Assembly: GCA_041484525.1 (NCBI GenBank)
Contig: JBGPHT010000210.1
Location: 1-11,340 of the forward strand
Direction of reading: 5' to 3'
DNA from: JBGPHT01 sp041484525
GTDB taxonomy: Bacteria; Acidobacteriota; Terriglobia; Bryobacterales; Bryobacteraceae
Length of the DNA stretch: 11,340 bases
Of this stretch, positions 1 through 6,625 are shown one piece after another (positions within the stretch are counted from its first letter, which is position 1; every line of letters begins with the position of its first letter). Both the position numbers and the translations under genes were made by a program. A model generated the notes under the pieces. The model ran no database searches. It was not told where the DNA came from and was given only the letters and a program-made list of their open reading frames with translations.

Positions 1-681
1 GAGATCAACAATCCGCTGGCTTTCGTTGTCAGTAACCTGTATACCGTCGAGACCGGCCTGGATCGCATCACCCCGGAAGCCGAGCCCCACCTGTCGGAGC
101 GTTCGCTTGCCAGGATGCGGAAAGTACGCACGCGCCTCCGGGAAATGGGAGAAGGCCTGGATCGGATAAAGGAGCTGGTGGGCAATCTGCGGACGTTCTC
201 GCGGCTCGACGAAGGTGAGTTCAAGACCATCGACATCGGAGATAGCATCGATTCGGTTTTGGTCCTGTTGAAACACAAAATGAGCGGGCGTATCCAGGTG
301 GAAAGGCGCTATGGCCCGGAGCGCTCACTCTCCTGTTATGCGGGCCGGCTCAACCAGGTCTTCATGAACCTGATCGCCAATGCCGCGGATGCCATCCACG
401 GCAAGGGAAAGATCGTCATCACGACCGGCCAGACTGACGACGCCTACCGTATCTCGGTGCGGGACACCGGGAAGGGAATTCCGGAGGCGATTCGCGGCCG
501 CATCTTCGATCCGTTCTTCACGGACAAGCCGATCGGGCAGGGTACCGGCCTTGGGCTGGCCATCTCCTACGGAATTGTGCAGGACCATCATGGCACGATC
601 GAAGTCCAAAGCCAGGAAGGCGCAGGCTCGGAGTTCACCATCAGGATCCCCAGGGATCTGGAGTCGCGGAGGCACGAATGA
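1..681 (+). CDS. Sensor histidine kinase, C-terminal part (5' end outside window)
   Basis: This is the catalytic half of a two-component sensor kinase. The frame is open from base 1 and begins with residues EINNPL, the right flank of an HEINNPL-type H-box, so the phospho-accepting His should be the codon just before the window. A long helix of the dimerisation domain follows (LVGNLRTFSRLDEGEF, about 175-222). The HATPase_c domain has an N-box (QVFMNLIANAADA, 355-393), a G1 box (DTGKGI, about 463-480), an F-box (FDPFF) and a G2 box (GTGLGL, 541-558), so ATP binding looks intact. The ATG at 115 lies inside the dimerisation helix and is not the start. Sensor domains cannot be seen. The stop overlaps the start of the next kinase by 4 bp, so the two are probably co-translated. 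Kinase identity is firm; the signal is unknown. Confidence 0.93.
   Translation, partial: EINNPLAFVVSNLYTVETGLDRITPEAEPHLSERSLARMRKVRTRLREMGEGLDRIKELVGNLRTFSRLDEGEFKTIDIGDSIDSVLVLLKHKMSGRIQVERRYGPERSLSCYAGRLNQVFMNLIANAADAIHGKGKIVITTGQTDDAYRISVRDTGKGIPEAIRGRIFDPFFTDKPIGQGTGLGLAISYGIVQDHHGTIEVQSQEGAGSEFTIRIPRDLESRRHE
668..672 (+). promoter_or_regulatory. Shine-Dalgarno site of the hybrid kinase
   Basis: GGAGG lies 5 nt before the ATG at 678, inside the 3' end of the upstream kinase gene. It supports this start over later Met codons, and together with the ATGA overlap (678-681) it indicates translational coupling. Confidence 0.75.
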
Positions 682-2939
682 GCAAAGAGAAACTGTTGGT
701 GCTGGATGACGAACCTCGCATACTCTCCTCGATCGAGGACCTGTTCGAGGACGACTATGAGGTATTGACGACCACGGACGCCGAGGAAGGTCTTCGTCTC
801 GCGCAAGACCCGGGAGTAGTGGTGGTGCTCACCGACGAGCGCATGCCCGGACTCAATGGTCACGAGTTTTTGGAAAGAGTGAAAGAGGTCTCGAATGCCA
901 CTCGGATCATGGTCTCCGGATACGCCGACATAGATGCGGTGACGCAGGCAGTCAATCGCGGGCAGATCTTTGCGTATGTCGCCAAGCCATGGCATCCTTT
1001 GGAGCTTAAAGGAACGGTCACGGCGGCGATGGTTCACTACCGGCTGAACCAGGCCATCGACACCGAGCGGGAATTACTGCGCGTTCTCATGGAGAGCATT
1101 CCCGATCTCATCTATTTCAAAGATGCCGATTCCCGTTTCACCAGGATCAACCGGGAGCATGCGGAAGCCCTCGGCGCCGCAGACCCGGGTGAATGCGTGG
1201 GGAAGAGAGATTCGGATTACTTCGACTCCGAATACGCCAGCCAATCCTATGACGACGAACAGGAAATCCTGCGGTCGGGTAAACCGTTGGTCGATCGGAC
1301 GGAGCGGATCAGGAAGGCCGACGGGAACGTCTGCTGGATTTCGACCACCAAGGTGCCGCTTTTCGATGCCAGCGGGGTTGTTTCCGGAATTGCCGGTATC
1401 TCCCGAGACATCACGAATCTGAAGAACATCGAGGAGCATCTGCAACGCTCCAAACAGGCGGCCGAATCCGCCAGCCGCTCCAAGAGTGAATTTCTCGCCC
1501 TGATGAGTCATGAGATCCGAACGCCGATGAACGCCATCCTGGGAATGTCCGATCTGCTCTCGAAGACAGCCCTTGATCCCGAGCAGCGGAATTATGTCGG
1601 CATATTCCAGAGAGCGGGCGGGAAGCTGCTCAACCTGATCAACGATATCCTGGACCTGTCGAGAGTGGAGTCCGGGCACTTTGAGTTGGATTCGATCGAT
1701 TTCGATCTCGGCGAGCTGGTGGCGAAGACCACCGAGATCATGCTCGACACAGCCCGTGCGGGCGGACTGCAACTCACCTGGGAGATTCCGCCGGACGTGC
1801 CCCTCAGGCTGGCCGGCGATCCCGACCGCCTGCGCCAGATCCTGATCAATCTGATAGGAAACGCGCTGAAATTCACCGCGCAAGGCAGTGTCGTGCTATG
1901 CGTCGAGTGGCACCCCCGCGAGGGTGCCGAAGGTGCGCTGCGATTCAGCGTCACCGATACCGGAATTGGGATCGCTCCTGAAAAAACCGAACTGATTTTT
2001 TCGAGTTTCACCCAGGCGGATTCCTCCACCACGCGCAACTATTGCGGAACCGGTCTCGGTCTCGCGATCTGCAAGGGCCTGGTAGAGCTGATGGGCGGCC
2101 GGATCGGCTGTACCAGTGAGGTGGGAAAAGGAAGCATTTTTTCCTTCACGGCGCCATTCGGACTTCTGCTCAAGCGCCAGCCTCCGACACCCCTTGGCAG
2201 CAAGACCACCGCGGCGCCTGATAGCCTCGCCAGTCTCCCAGCCCCGCCCGCTTGGGCCGAAAGCGCCGGAAAACCGGCGGTCACCCGGCTCCTGGTTGTC
2301 GAGGATTGCGAAGACAATCTGTTCCTTGTCAAAGCCTACCTCAATAGCCCCGAGTTCGATCTCGATGTCGCCCGGAACGGTCAGGTCGCGGTGACGAAAG
2401 TCATCGGCGGCGCCTACGATCTGGTGCTCATGGACGTGCAGATGCCGGTGATGGATGGCTATGCGGCTACCCGCGCCATCCGCCAGTGGGAAGGAGAGAA
2501 GGGCTTCCGCCCCGTCCCTATTCTCGCGCTTACGGCGGACGCCCTGAAAGAGGACGCCGAGAAGAGCAGGAAGGCCGGTTGTACGGCGTTCCTCAGCAAG
2601 CCCATCAGCCAGACGACTCTCCTGGATGCGATTTCCCTCCACACCCGGCGAAATGTCCGGGTGCGTCCACCGGAGGGAGTCCTGGCGTTTGTGCCAAGAT
2701 ATCTGGAAAACATCCGGCGGAATATGAACGATATCCTGGTGGGAATCGGGCACAGCGATTATGAAGTCGCCGGCAAACTGGGGCATCGGATGAAGGGATC
2801 GGGCGCCAGTTACGGGTTTCCCGAAATCACGTCCGTCGGGGCGGCCGTGGAGACGGCTGCCAGGGACACAGACGGAGATGAAATCCGGCGGCAGCTCCTG
2901 AATCTCGCCAAATACCTCGATCTCGCGGAAGCACCGTAG
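678..2939 (+). CDS. Hybrid histidine kinase, REC-PAS-HisKA-HATPase-REC-HPt
   Basis: This is a 753-residue cytosolic hybrid kinase with no membrane segment. Domains in order: receiver 1 (about 3-115; D11/D12, phospho-acceptor D53 in LTDERMPG, K103 in an AKPW motif as in RpfG-like receivers); PAS (about 131-247; IYFKDADSRF, then a C-terminal GISRDIT); a short coiled coil; HisKA with H278 in SHEIRTPMNAILGMSD; HATPase_c (N-box NLIGNALKFT 391-400, DTGIGI 427-432, GTGLGL 457-462); a Pro/Ala-rich linker (about 498-534); receiver 2 (D586 in MDVQMP, K641); and an HPt domain with H703 in GHRMKGSGASYGF. All phosphorelay residues are present. The likely flow is H278 to D586 to H703 and then to an external regulator, with receiver 1 taking input, perhaps from the kinase encoded just upstream. 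No output domain or adjacent regulator gene is visible downstream. The domain calls are strong; partners and signal are inferred. Confidence 0.95.
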   Translation: MSKEKLLVLDDEPRILSSIEDLFEDDYEVLTTTDAEEGLRLAQDPGVVVVLTDERMPGLNGHEFLERVKEVSNATRIMVSGYADIDAVTQAVNRGQIFAYVAKPWHPLELKGTVTAAMVHYRLNQAIDTERELLRVLMESIPDLIYFKDADSRFTRINREHAEALGAADPGECVGKRDSDYFDSEYASQSYDDEQEILRSGKPLVDRTERIRKADGNVCWISTTKVPLFDASGVVSGIAGISRDITNLKNIEEHLQRSKQAAESASRSKSEFLALMSHEIRTPMNAILGMSDLLSKTALDPEQRNYVGIFQRAGGKLLNLINDILDLSRVESGHFELDSIDFDLGELVAKTTEIMLDTARAGGLQLTWEIPPDVPLRLAGDPDRLRQILINLIGNALKFTAQGSVVLCVEWHPREGAEGALRFSVTDTGIGIAPEKTELIFSSFTQADSSTTRNYCGTGLGLAICKGLVELMGGRIGCTSEVGKGSIFSFTAPFGLLLKRQPPTPLGSKTTAAPDSLASLPAPPAWAESAGKPAVTRLLVVEDCEDNLFLVKAYLNSPEFDLDVARNGQVAVTKVIGGAYDLVLMDVQMPVMDGYAATRAIRQWEGEKGFRPVPILALTADALKEDAEKSRKAGCTAFLSKPISQTTLLDAISLHTRRNVRVRPPEGVLAFVPRYLENIRRNMNDILVGIGHSDYEVAGKLGHRMKGSGASYGFPEITSVGAAVETAARDTDGDEIRRQLLNLAKYLDLAEAP

Positions 2940-3074
2940 TTCCTCGGGTTCGCATGCCCACGTGGTGCACCGGCTACAAGGAATCGCCGCGTATCAATCA
3001 CTTAGCTGCCACATGGCGCTGGCCTAGGCAAGTCGAGTGCCGCCGCTACCTCGAAGCCCCGGCGCGCATGGTCC

Positions 3075-3110
3075 TGGTAGCCCGCTTGGTAGCCCGCTTG
3101 GTACCCCGCA
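3075..3110. repeat. 12-bp unit repeated three times in tandem
   Basis: The unit TGGTAGCCCGCT occurs exactly at 3075-3086 and 3087-3098. A third, slightly diverged copy (TGGTACCCCGCA) lies at 3099-3110. Because 12 bp is a whole number of codons, the minus strand reads GYQAGYQAGYQ, followed by DHARRGFE. This could be the remnant of a gene with Gly-Tyr repeats or simple slippage. No intact gene encloses it on either strand. Confidence 0.75.
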
Positions 3111-3162
3111 AATAGGCCGGACCGGACCAGCCGTAACCTGCGATCCGTGGTGAAATCGACTC

Positions 3163-3360
3163 ATGTTGCTTCCTGGTGTTGGGCTTCTCATCGGCCTCTT
3201 CCTGGTGGCGGCTGCCCTCAGTGGTGCGCTCTTGCGTTCGACGCTTCACCAGCACCACATCGAAGACAGGATCCGCCAAGACATTCAACGTGTAATCTTG
3301 ACGTTGGCCGAAGAAGCCGTTCACCGCCCCGAGAGATCGGAATCGCCGACGCAGGCGTGA
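3163..3360 (+). CDS. Doubtful small single-pass membrane ORF, 65 residues
   Basis: I do not recognise this ORF. It has one strongly hydrophobic segment near the N-terminus (GVGLLIGLFLVAAALSGALL, residues about 5-24). A charged, amphipathic-looking tail (IEDRIRQDIQRVILTLAEEA) follows. A weak purine-rich site (GGTGA, 3149-3153) stands 9 nt before the ATG. Against it: the opposite strand is also open here, the surrounding region is decayed, and a hydrophobic stretch can arise by chance opposite a charged one. It may be a fragment of an older gene or not a gene. Confidence 0.25.
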   Translation: MLLPGVGLLIGLFLVAAALSGALLRSTLHQHHIEDRIRQDIQRVILTLAEEAVHRPERSESPTQA

Positions 3361-3429
3361 GCCGCGCGCCGGCCGTTAACTTTCGAATACTGGCAGCGGC
3401 CGGGTCCGTCCAGGATATGATACTGGGGC

Positions 3430-3640
3430 ATGCCACTTACCCTCTCCCTCCTCGACGAGACCACTCCGAGCCACAAGTGTTTCAGGGCCTCATCCGGCAT
3501 GAGGAAAACGAGTTCATCCTGAACGACGTCCGGGACCGCCGCTTAGTTCTCGGCAGGTCACCGATCTCGACGAGACCATCCAACTAACGGGGGAGACCAA
3601 GGTCACCTTTTTGAAACTGGTTCCTCTTATTGGCGGCTGA
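3430..3640 (+). pseudogene. Remnant of a small protein ending LVPLIGG, partner of the DUF4132 gene
   Basis: Three pieces in three frames look like one small protein. Frame 1 starts at ATG 3430 and reads MPLTLSLLDETTPSHK, typical of a compact N-terminus. Frame 3 continues with FQGLIRHEENEFILN (about 3480-3525). Frame 2 ends with QVTDLDETIQL and VTFLKLVPLIGG, with its stop at 3638-3640. From memory, small proteins of this build (an LDE core and a C-terminal LVPLVGG) occur beside DUF4132 genes in large bacterial genomes; I cannot name the family with certainty. Much of the middle appears deleted. The final Gly-Gly recalls ubiquitin-like proteins, but that is speculation. The stop overlaps the TTG start of the next remnant, so the pair was probably once translationally coupled. 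Confidence 0.5.
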
Positions 3641-5313
3641 GTGCAATGCCGCCCCAAACGGATTCGACGCGCAAGTTCATTCCACCCTGGAGCGATTGAA
3701 GGACGCTCCGCCCGAAGCCGCCGCCGAACTCATCCTGACCGGTCTGCGCCTCGCGCGTCAGGAGCAATCCTGGGCAACGCATGTCTTACAGCGGGAGTTT
3801 GGAAATGTGCTGCGGCGCAAGCCTCACTTCACCGAAGACCAGGTGGTGGAGATGACCGAGCAGGTTCCGGTGCAACCCATGGAATTTCCGTTCAAGGGCG
3901 TTCTCAAAGCCGCTGAATCCTTGCCGATGACATCGCGCCTTGCCCATGCCCTGGCGTGCCTACGCCCTTCGATCGGATTTCGGGGCATTGTAGAAGGGCG
4001 CGATCTTCAGGCCCGCCTTGACGCCCTTTTTAGCGGCCCCGCTCCCGACACCTCTCTTGAAGTGCAGGGCGCGTGGTCCCAGGGAGCGCATCTTCTTTCA
4101 CGCCGCCGAACTCAAATCGAACGAGGCGTCGAAGAAGTGGCATACCGCCGCACAGCAATTGGCAGGCGAACTTGGCCGCGATGCTTTTCTTGACCGCGCT
4201 GCACGCCGGCAACTCCGACGAGCGTCTGCCCGGCACCCTCGCCGGTTTTACGGAAGCCGCTTTCAAGAAGATCCCTATGGTGGGAGCGGTTTCCCAAAAG
4301 GTAGGGAATGCCGGCGTGAACGTGCTGGCGGAGTTGCCCGGTCTCGATCGTCTCTCAACTCAGCCGCTTGGGCGCACACATGAAGTACGACACCGCCCAA
4401 CGCCTGATCGAAAAGGCGCAGGCAAGGCGCTGAAAGGCTCGCCCGCCTACGTGAAAGAGCATCACGGCGAGGGATGGAAGGAGTTGCAACGCGCCGTGAA
4501 GGACATGGAGAAGACGCAGCGCGCCATCCCCATCGAAACGCTGCGCACCTGTTATCTGCACCATCCGTTGCTGACCGACATGTCGCGCCGCCTCATCTGG
4601 CAATTCGAGTGTGGACCCGGCATCTGGCACGACGGCCGCATCATCGACGGCGCGGAACGCGAGATCGACCTGGCCGCCCAGACGACCGCCCGGCTGTGAC
4701 ATCCCGTCTCATCCGATGTGTCGACCGTTTTGCATTGGCGCTGCTGGCTCGAAGATCACAGCGTCTGACAGCCCTTCAAGCAAGCGCATCGCGAGGTGTA
4801 CCCGATCACGGATGCCGAGCGCCGGACCGGCACTTACTCGAACCGTTTCGCCGCCCTTTGCGAGCAGCGCGGCTGGAAATACCGGCTGATGGGCGATTGG
4901 GACTCGCACAACATCTCCACGCTCGACCTGCCGCAGTTTGGCCTCCAAGCACAATACGCCGTAGATTTCCCAAGGGATGAAAGGGCGCTGAGCGGCACGC
5001 CATCTACTGTTGATCCGCACCGATGCATTGCCATTCCGCGATGCTGGTCGCATCCCGCAGGCACTCCCTTTCGCGAGTATTGGAACCAGGCGCTCTTTTG
5101 GCGAGCTGACCGAGATGGCGGGTGAGCCGCCGGAGCGTCATCGAGCGCCTGCTGCCGCGGCTGACGATTCAGGATCGCTGCACCCTCGAGGGCACGTTCC
5201 TCGCGGTGCGCGGCGATCGGACAACCTACCGCATTCATCTCGATTGGTCCTCGATCTTTCTATCGTCAGCCAGCAGGACCAACCGATTCTGCGCCAGTTT
5301 CCGCCCGGGCCCC
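3630..5313 (+). pseudogene. Decayed DUF4132-domain gene, many frameshifts, stops and deletions
   Basis: Consecutive segments of one protein can be followed across frames. Frame 3: 3630 (TTG start) to about 4080, a helical N-terminal region. Frame 1: about 4081-4197, with ASKKWHTAAQQLAGELG. Frame 2: about 4184-4350, with GNAGVNVLAELPG. Frame 3: 4353-4430, with LSRLGAHMKYDTAQRLIEKA. Frame 2: about 4421-4990, with GKALKGSPAYVK, YLHHPLLTDMSRRLIW, HPVSSDV, HWRCWLEDH and QPFKQAHREVYPITDAER. Frame 3: about 5001-5115, with LIRTDALPF and FGELTEMAG. Frame 1: about 5122-5240, with ERLLPRLTIQDR and TYRIHL. The motifs PLL...RRLIW, QPFKQAHREVY and TYRIHL are, from memory, hallmarks of DUF4132 proteins and their conserved C-terminal extension. 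In-frame TGA codons lie at 4697 and 4766; the first replaces the Trp expected in a LWHP motif. Several deletions are implied, for example within NRFAALCEQRGW. Intact homologues are roughly 1000 residues or more and their function is unsettled. The 3' end abuts the convergent oxidase gene. Confidence 0.8.
5241..5285. repeat. 11-bp imperfect inverted repeat bounding a probable 23-bp micro-inversion
   Basis: CGATTGGTCCT (5241-5251) and AGGACCAACCG (5275-5285) are inverted copies with one mismatch, around a 23-bp spacer (5252-5274). As written, the minus strand reads RLVLLADDRKIEDQ here, while the plus strand to the right reads DQPILRQF. Flipping only the spacer joins these on the plus strand into LLADDRKIEDQPILRQF. 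That matches what I recall of the conserved end of DUF4132 proteins (LLADDxKIxDPTIxxQ). The spacer therefore appears inverted within the pseudogene. The inverted repeat is seen directly; the inversion is inferred. Confidence 0.55.
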
Positions 5314-5314
5314 T

Positions 5315-6625
5315 CTACGCCAGCAGCGTGCCGCGGCCGAGGATGTTCCCTGGATCGAGCCGCCGCTTCACGGCACGCATGGCCTCGATGTGCTCGGGTG
5401 CGTACTGCAGCGCCAGCAGGTGCAGCTTGCGCTTGCCCAGCCCGTGCTCGGCGCTCACCGTGCCGCCGAGGCTCACGGCATATCGCGCGAATTCGGTGAG
5501 TAGCGCGCTGGCTTCGCCGAAGACATTCACGTGCACATGTGCGTCGCCAATGTGGCCAAACAGCACGTACCGGCCGGGAAATTCCGCTTCGAGGCGCGTG
5601 CGATAGCAGGCCAGCATCTCTCGATTGCACGCGATCGGCACAGCGAAATCGGTGTTCATCTTGAGCGCGCCCATCCGCCGCACGGTATCGTTGACTAACT
5701 CCGGCAGCACGTGGCGAAACTGCCGGAAGCGCTCGCGGTCGCGCGCCGTCATCCCGAACCACGAGGAATCGGGCGCGTCGATGCGGTCCATTTCCGGATC
5801 GTCTTCCGACTCCAGCTCCTGCTCGACCATCAGGCACGCCGCGGCATCCGGCGGAATCTCGGGAAAGCGCGTGCGCAGCAGATCGAGCGAGTGCACGTCC
5901 ATGTATTCGAGCATGCGCAGCGACGGGATCCCGCGCCACCGGTCGACGGCATCCAGCGCCTCGTCGTCGGAGGGAAAGAAGACCACGCCCGAGAGCAGCA
6001 CCTTAGGCGCGGGCAGCAGGCGCAGGCGCGCTTCGGTCACCACGCCGAGCGTGCCTTCGGCGCCGCAAAACAGATCCACCCAATCCATGCCGGGACGCAG
6101 CAGGTAGCCGGCGGTATTCTTGGCGACGCCGGGCAGCGGGATCGCGGGCACGTCGAAATCGATCGGATCGCCGCGCCGAAACTGGCGCACGCTGCCATCC
6201 GCCAGGACCATGCGCAGGCTCTCGACCCAACGCCGCGTGGCGCCGTAGCGGAAGCTGCGGGAGCCGCTGGCGTTGGTCGAAATATTCCCGCCAATAGACG
6301 CCGAGGTTTCAGTGGGATCGGGCGGGTAGAACTGGCCGGTGCGCGCCGCCCCGGCATGCACGTCGCGCAGCAGCACGCCCGCGCCCGCCACGGCAAAGCC
6401 CGGATTCACTTCGAGGCGATTGAACTTTTCGAGCGAGACCACCCAGCCGCCGAACGGGACGCATCCGCCGGTAACTCCCGTGCCCGCTCCTGCCAGCGTA
6501 ATCGGGACGCCCGCCGCCGCAGCTTCGCGAACCGCCGCCGCCAGTTCGGTCTCGCTGGCCGGAACCACCACGCGCTCGGCATGGCCGTGGCTGCCGGACG
6601 CGTCCTCGAGATACCGGGGGTTCAC
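5315..6625 (-). CDS. FAD-linked oxidase, GlcD / D-lactate dehydrogenase type
   Basis: This is a 436-residue flavoprotein of the family that oxidises 2-hydroxy acids such as glycolate or D-lactate. The FAD-binding PCMH domain fills the N-terminal half: TLAGAGTGVTGG (43-54, the pyrophosphate loop), YPPDPTE (100-106), SIGGNISTNASGSRSFRYG (110-128) and GAEGTLGVVTEARL (188-201). The C-terminal FAD-oxidase domain has HIGDAHVH (358-365), SAEHGLGKRK (391-400) and LDPGNILGRG (423-432), where family members usually read DP...NPGK. No signal peptide or Fe-S cluster motif is present, so it is a soluble single-subunit form. I chose the GTG at 6625 because VNPRYLEDASG fits the family N-terminus; the ATG at 6724 would add 33 residues that are only the RNase J 3' end in another frame. 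The start overlaps the RNase J stop by 4 bp. The substrate cannot be told from sequence. Confidence 0.92.
   Translation of the reverse strand: MNPRYLEDASGSHGHAERVVVPASETELAAAVREAAAAGVPITLAGAGTGVTGGCVPFGGWVVSLEKFNRLEVNPGFAVAGAGVLLRDVHAGAARTGQFYPPDPTETSASIGGNISTNASGSRSFRYGATRRWVESLRMVLADGSVRQFRRGDPIDFDVPAIPLPGVAKNTAGYLLRPGMDWVDLFCGAEGTLGVVTEARLRLLPAPKVLLSGVVFFPSDDEALDAVDRWRGIPSLRMLEYMDVHSLDLLRTRFPEIPPDAAACLMVEQELESEDDPEMDRIDAPDSSWFGMTARDRERFRQFRHVLPELVNDTVRRMGALKMNTDFAVPIACNREMLACYRTRLEAEFPGRYVLFGHIGDAHVHVNVFGEASALLTEFARYAVSLGGTVSAEHGLGKRKLHLLALQYAPEHIEAMRAVKRRLDPGNILGRGTLLA

Larger units (their letters stand above)
2940..3429 (+). other. Intergenic stretch without a convincing gene
   Basis: About 490 bp separate the hybrid kinase from the first pseudogene. 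I see no clear intrinsic terminator after the kinase stop. The stretch contains a 12-bp triple repeat (3075-3110) and one doubtful short ORF (3163-3360). Reading frames here change composition repeatedly, as in the decayed locus that follows, so it may be older gene debris. Confidence 0.5.

Noticed and set aside
1074..2786. Two long minus-strand open frames opposite the hybrid kinase
   Set aside because: The plus strand carries every kinase motif in order; the reverse frames have no recognisable domain.
3075..3110. CRISPR-like repeats
   Set aside because: The units are 12 bp and directly adjacent with no spacers.
3147..3587. A 146-codon open frame on the + strand
   Set aside because: Most of it is Pro/Arg-rich and unlike a protein; only its end (FQGLIRHEENEFILN) fits a family, and that belongs to the small-protein remnant.
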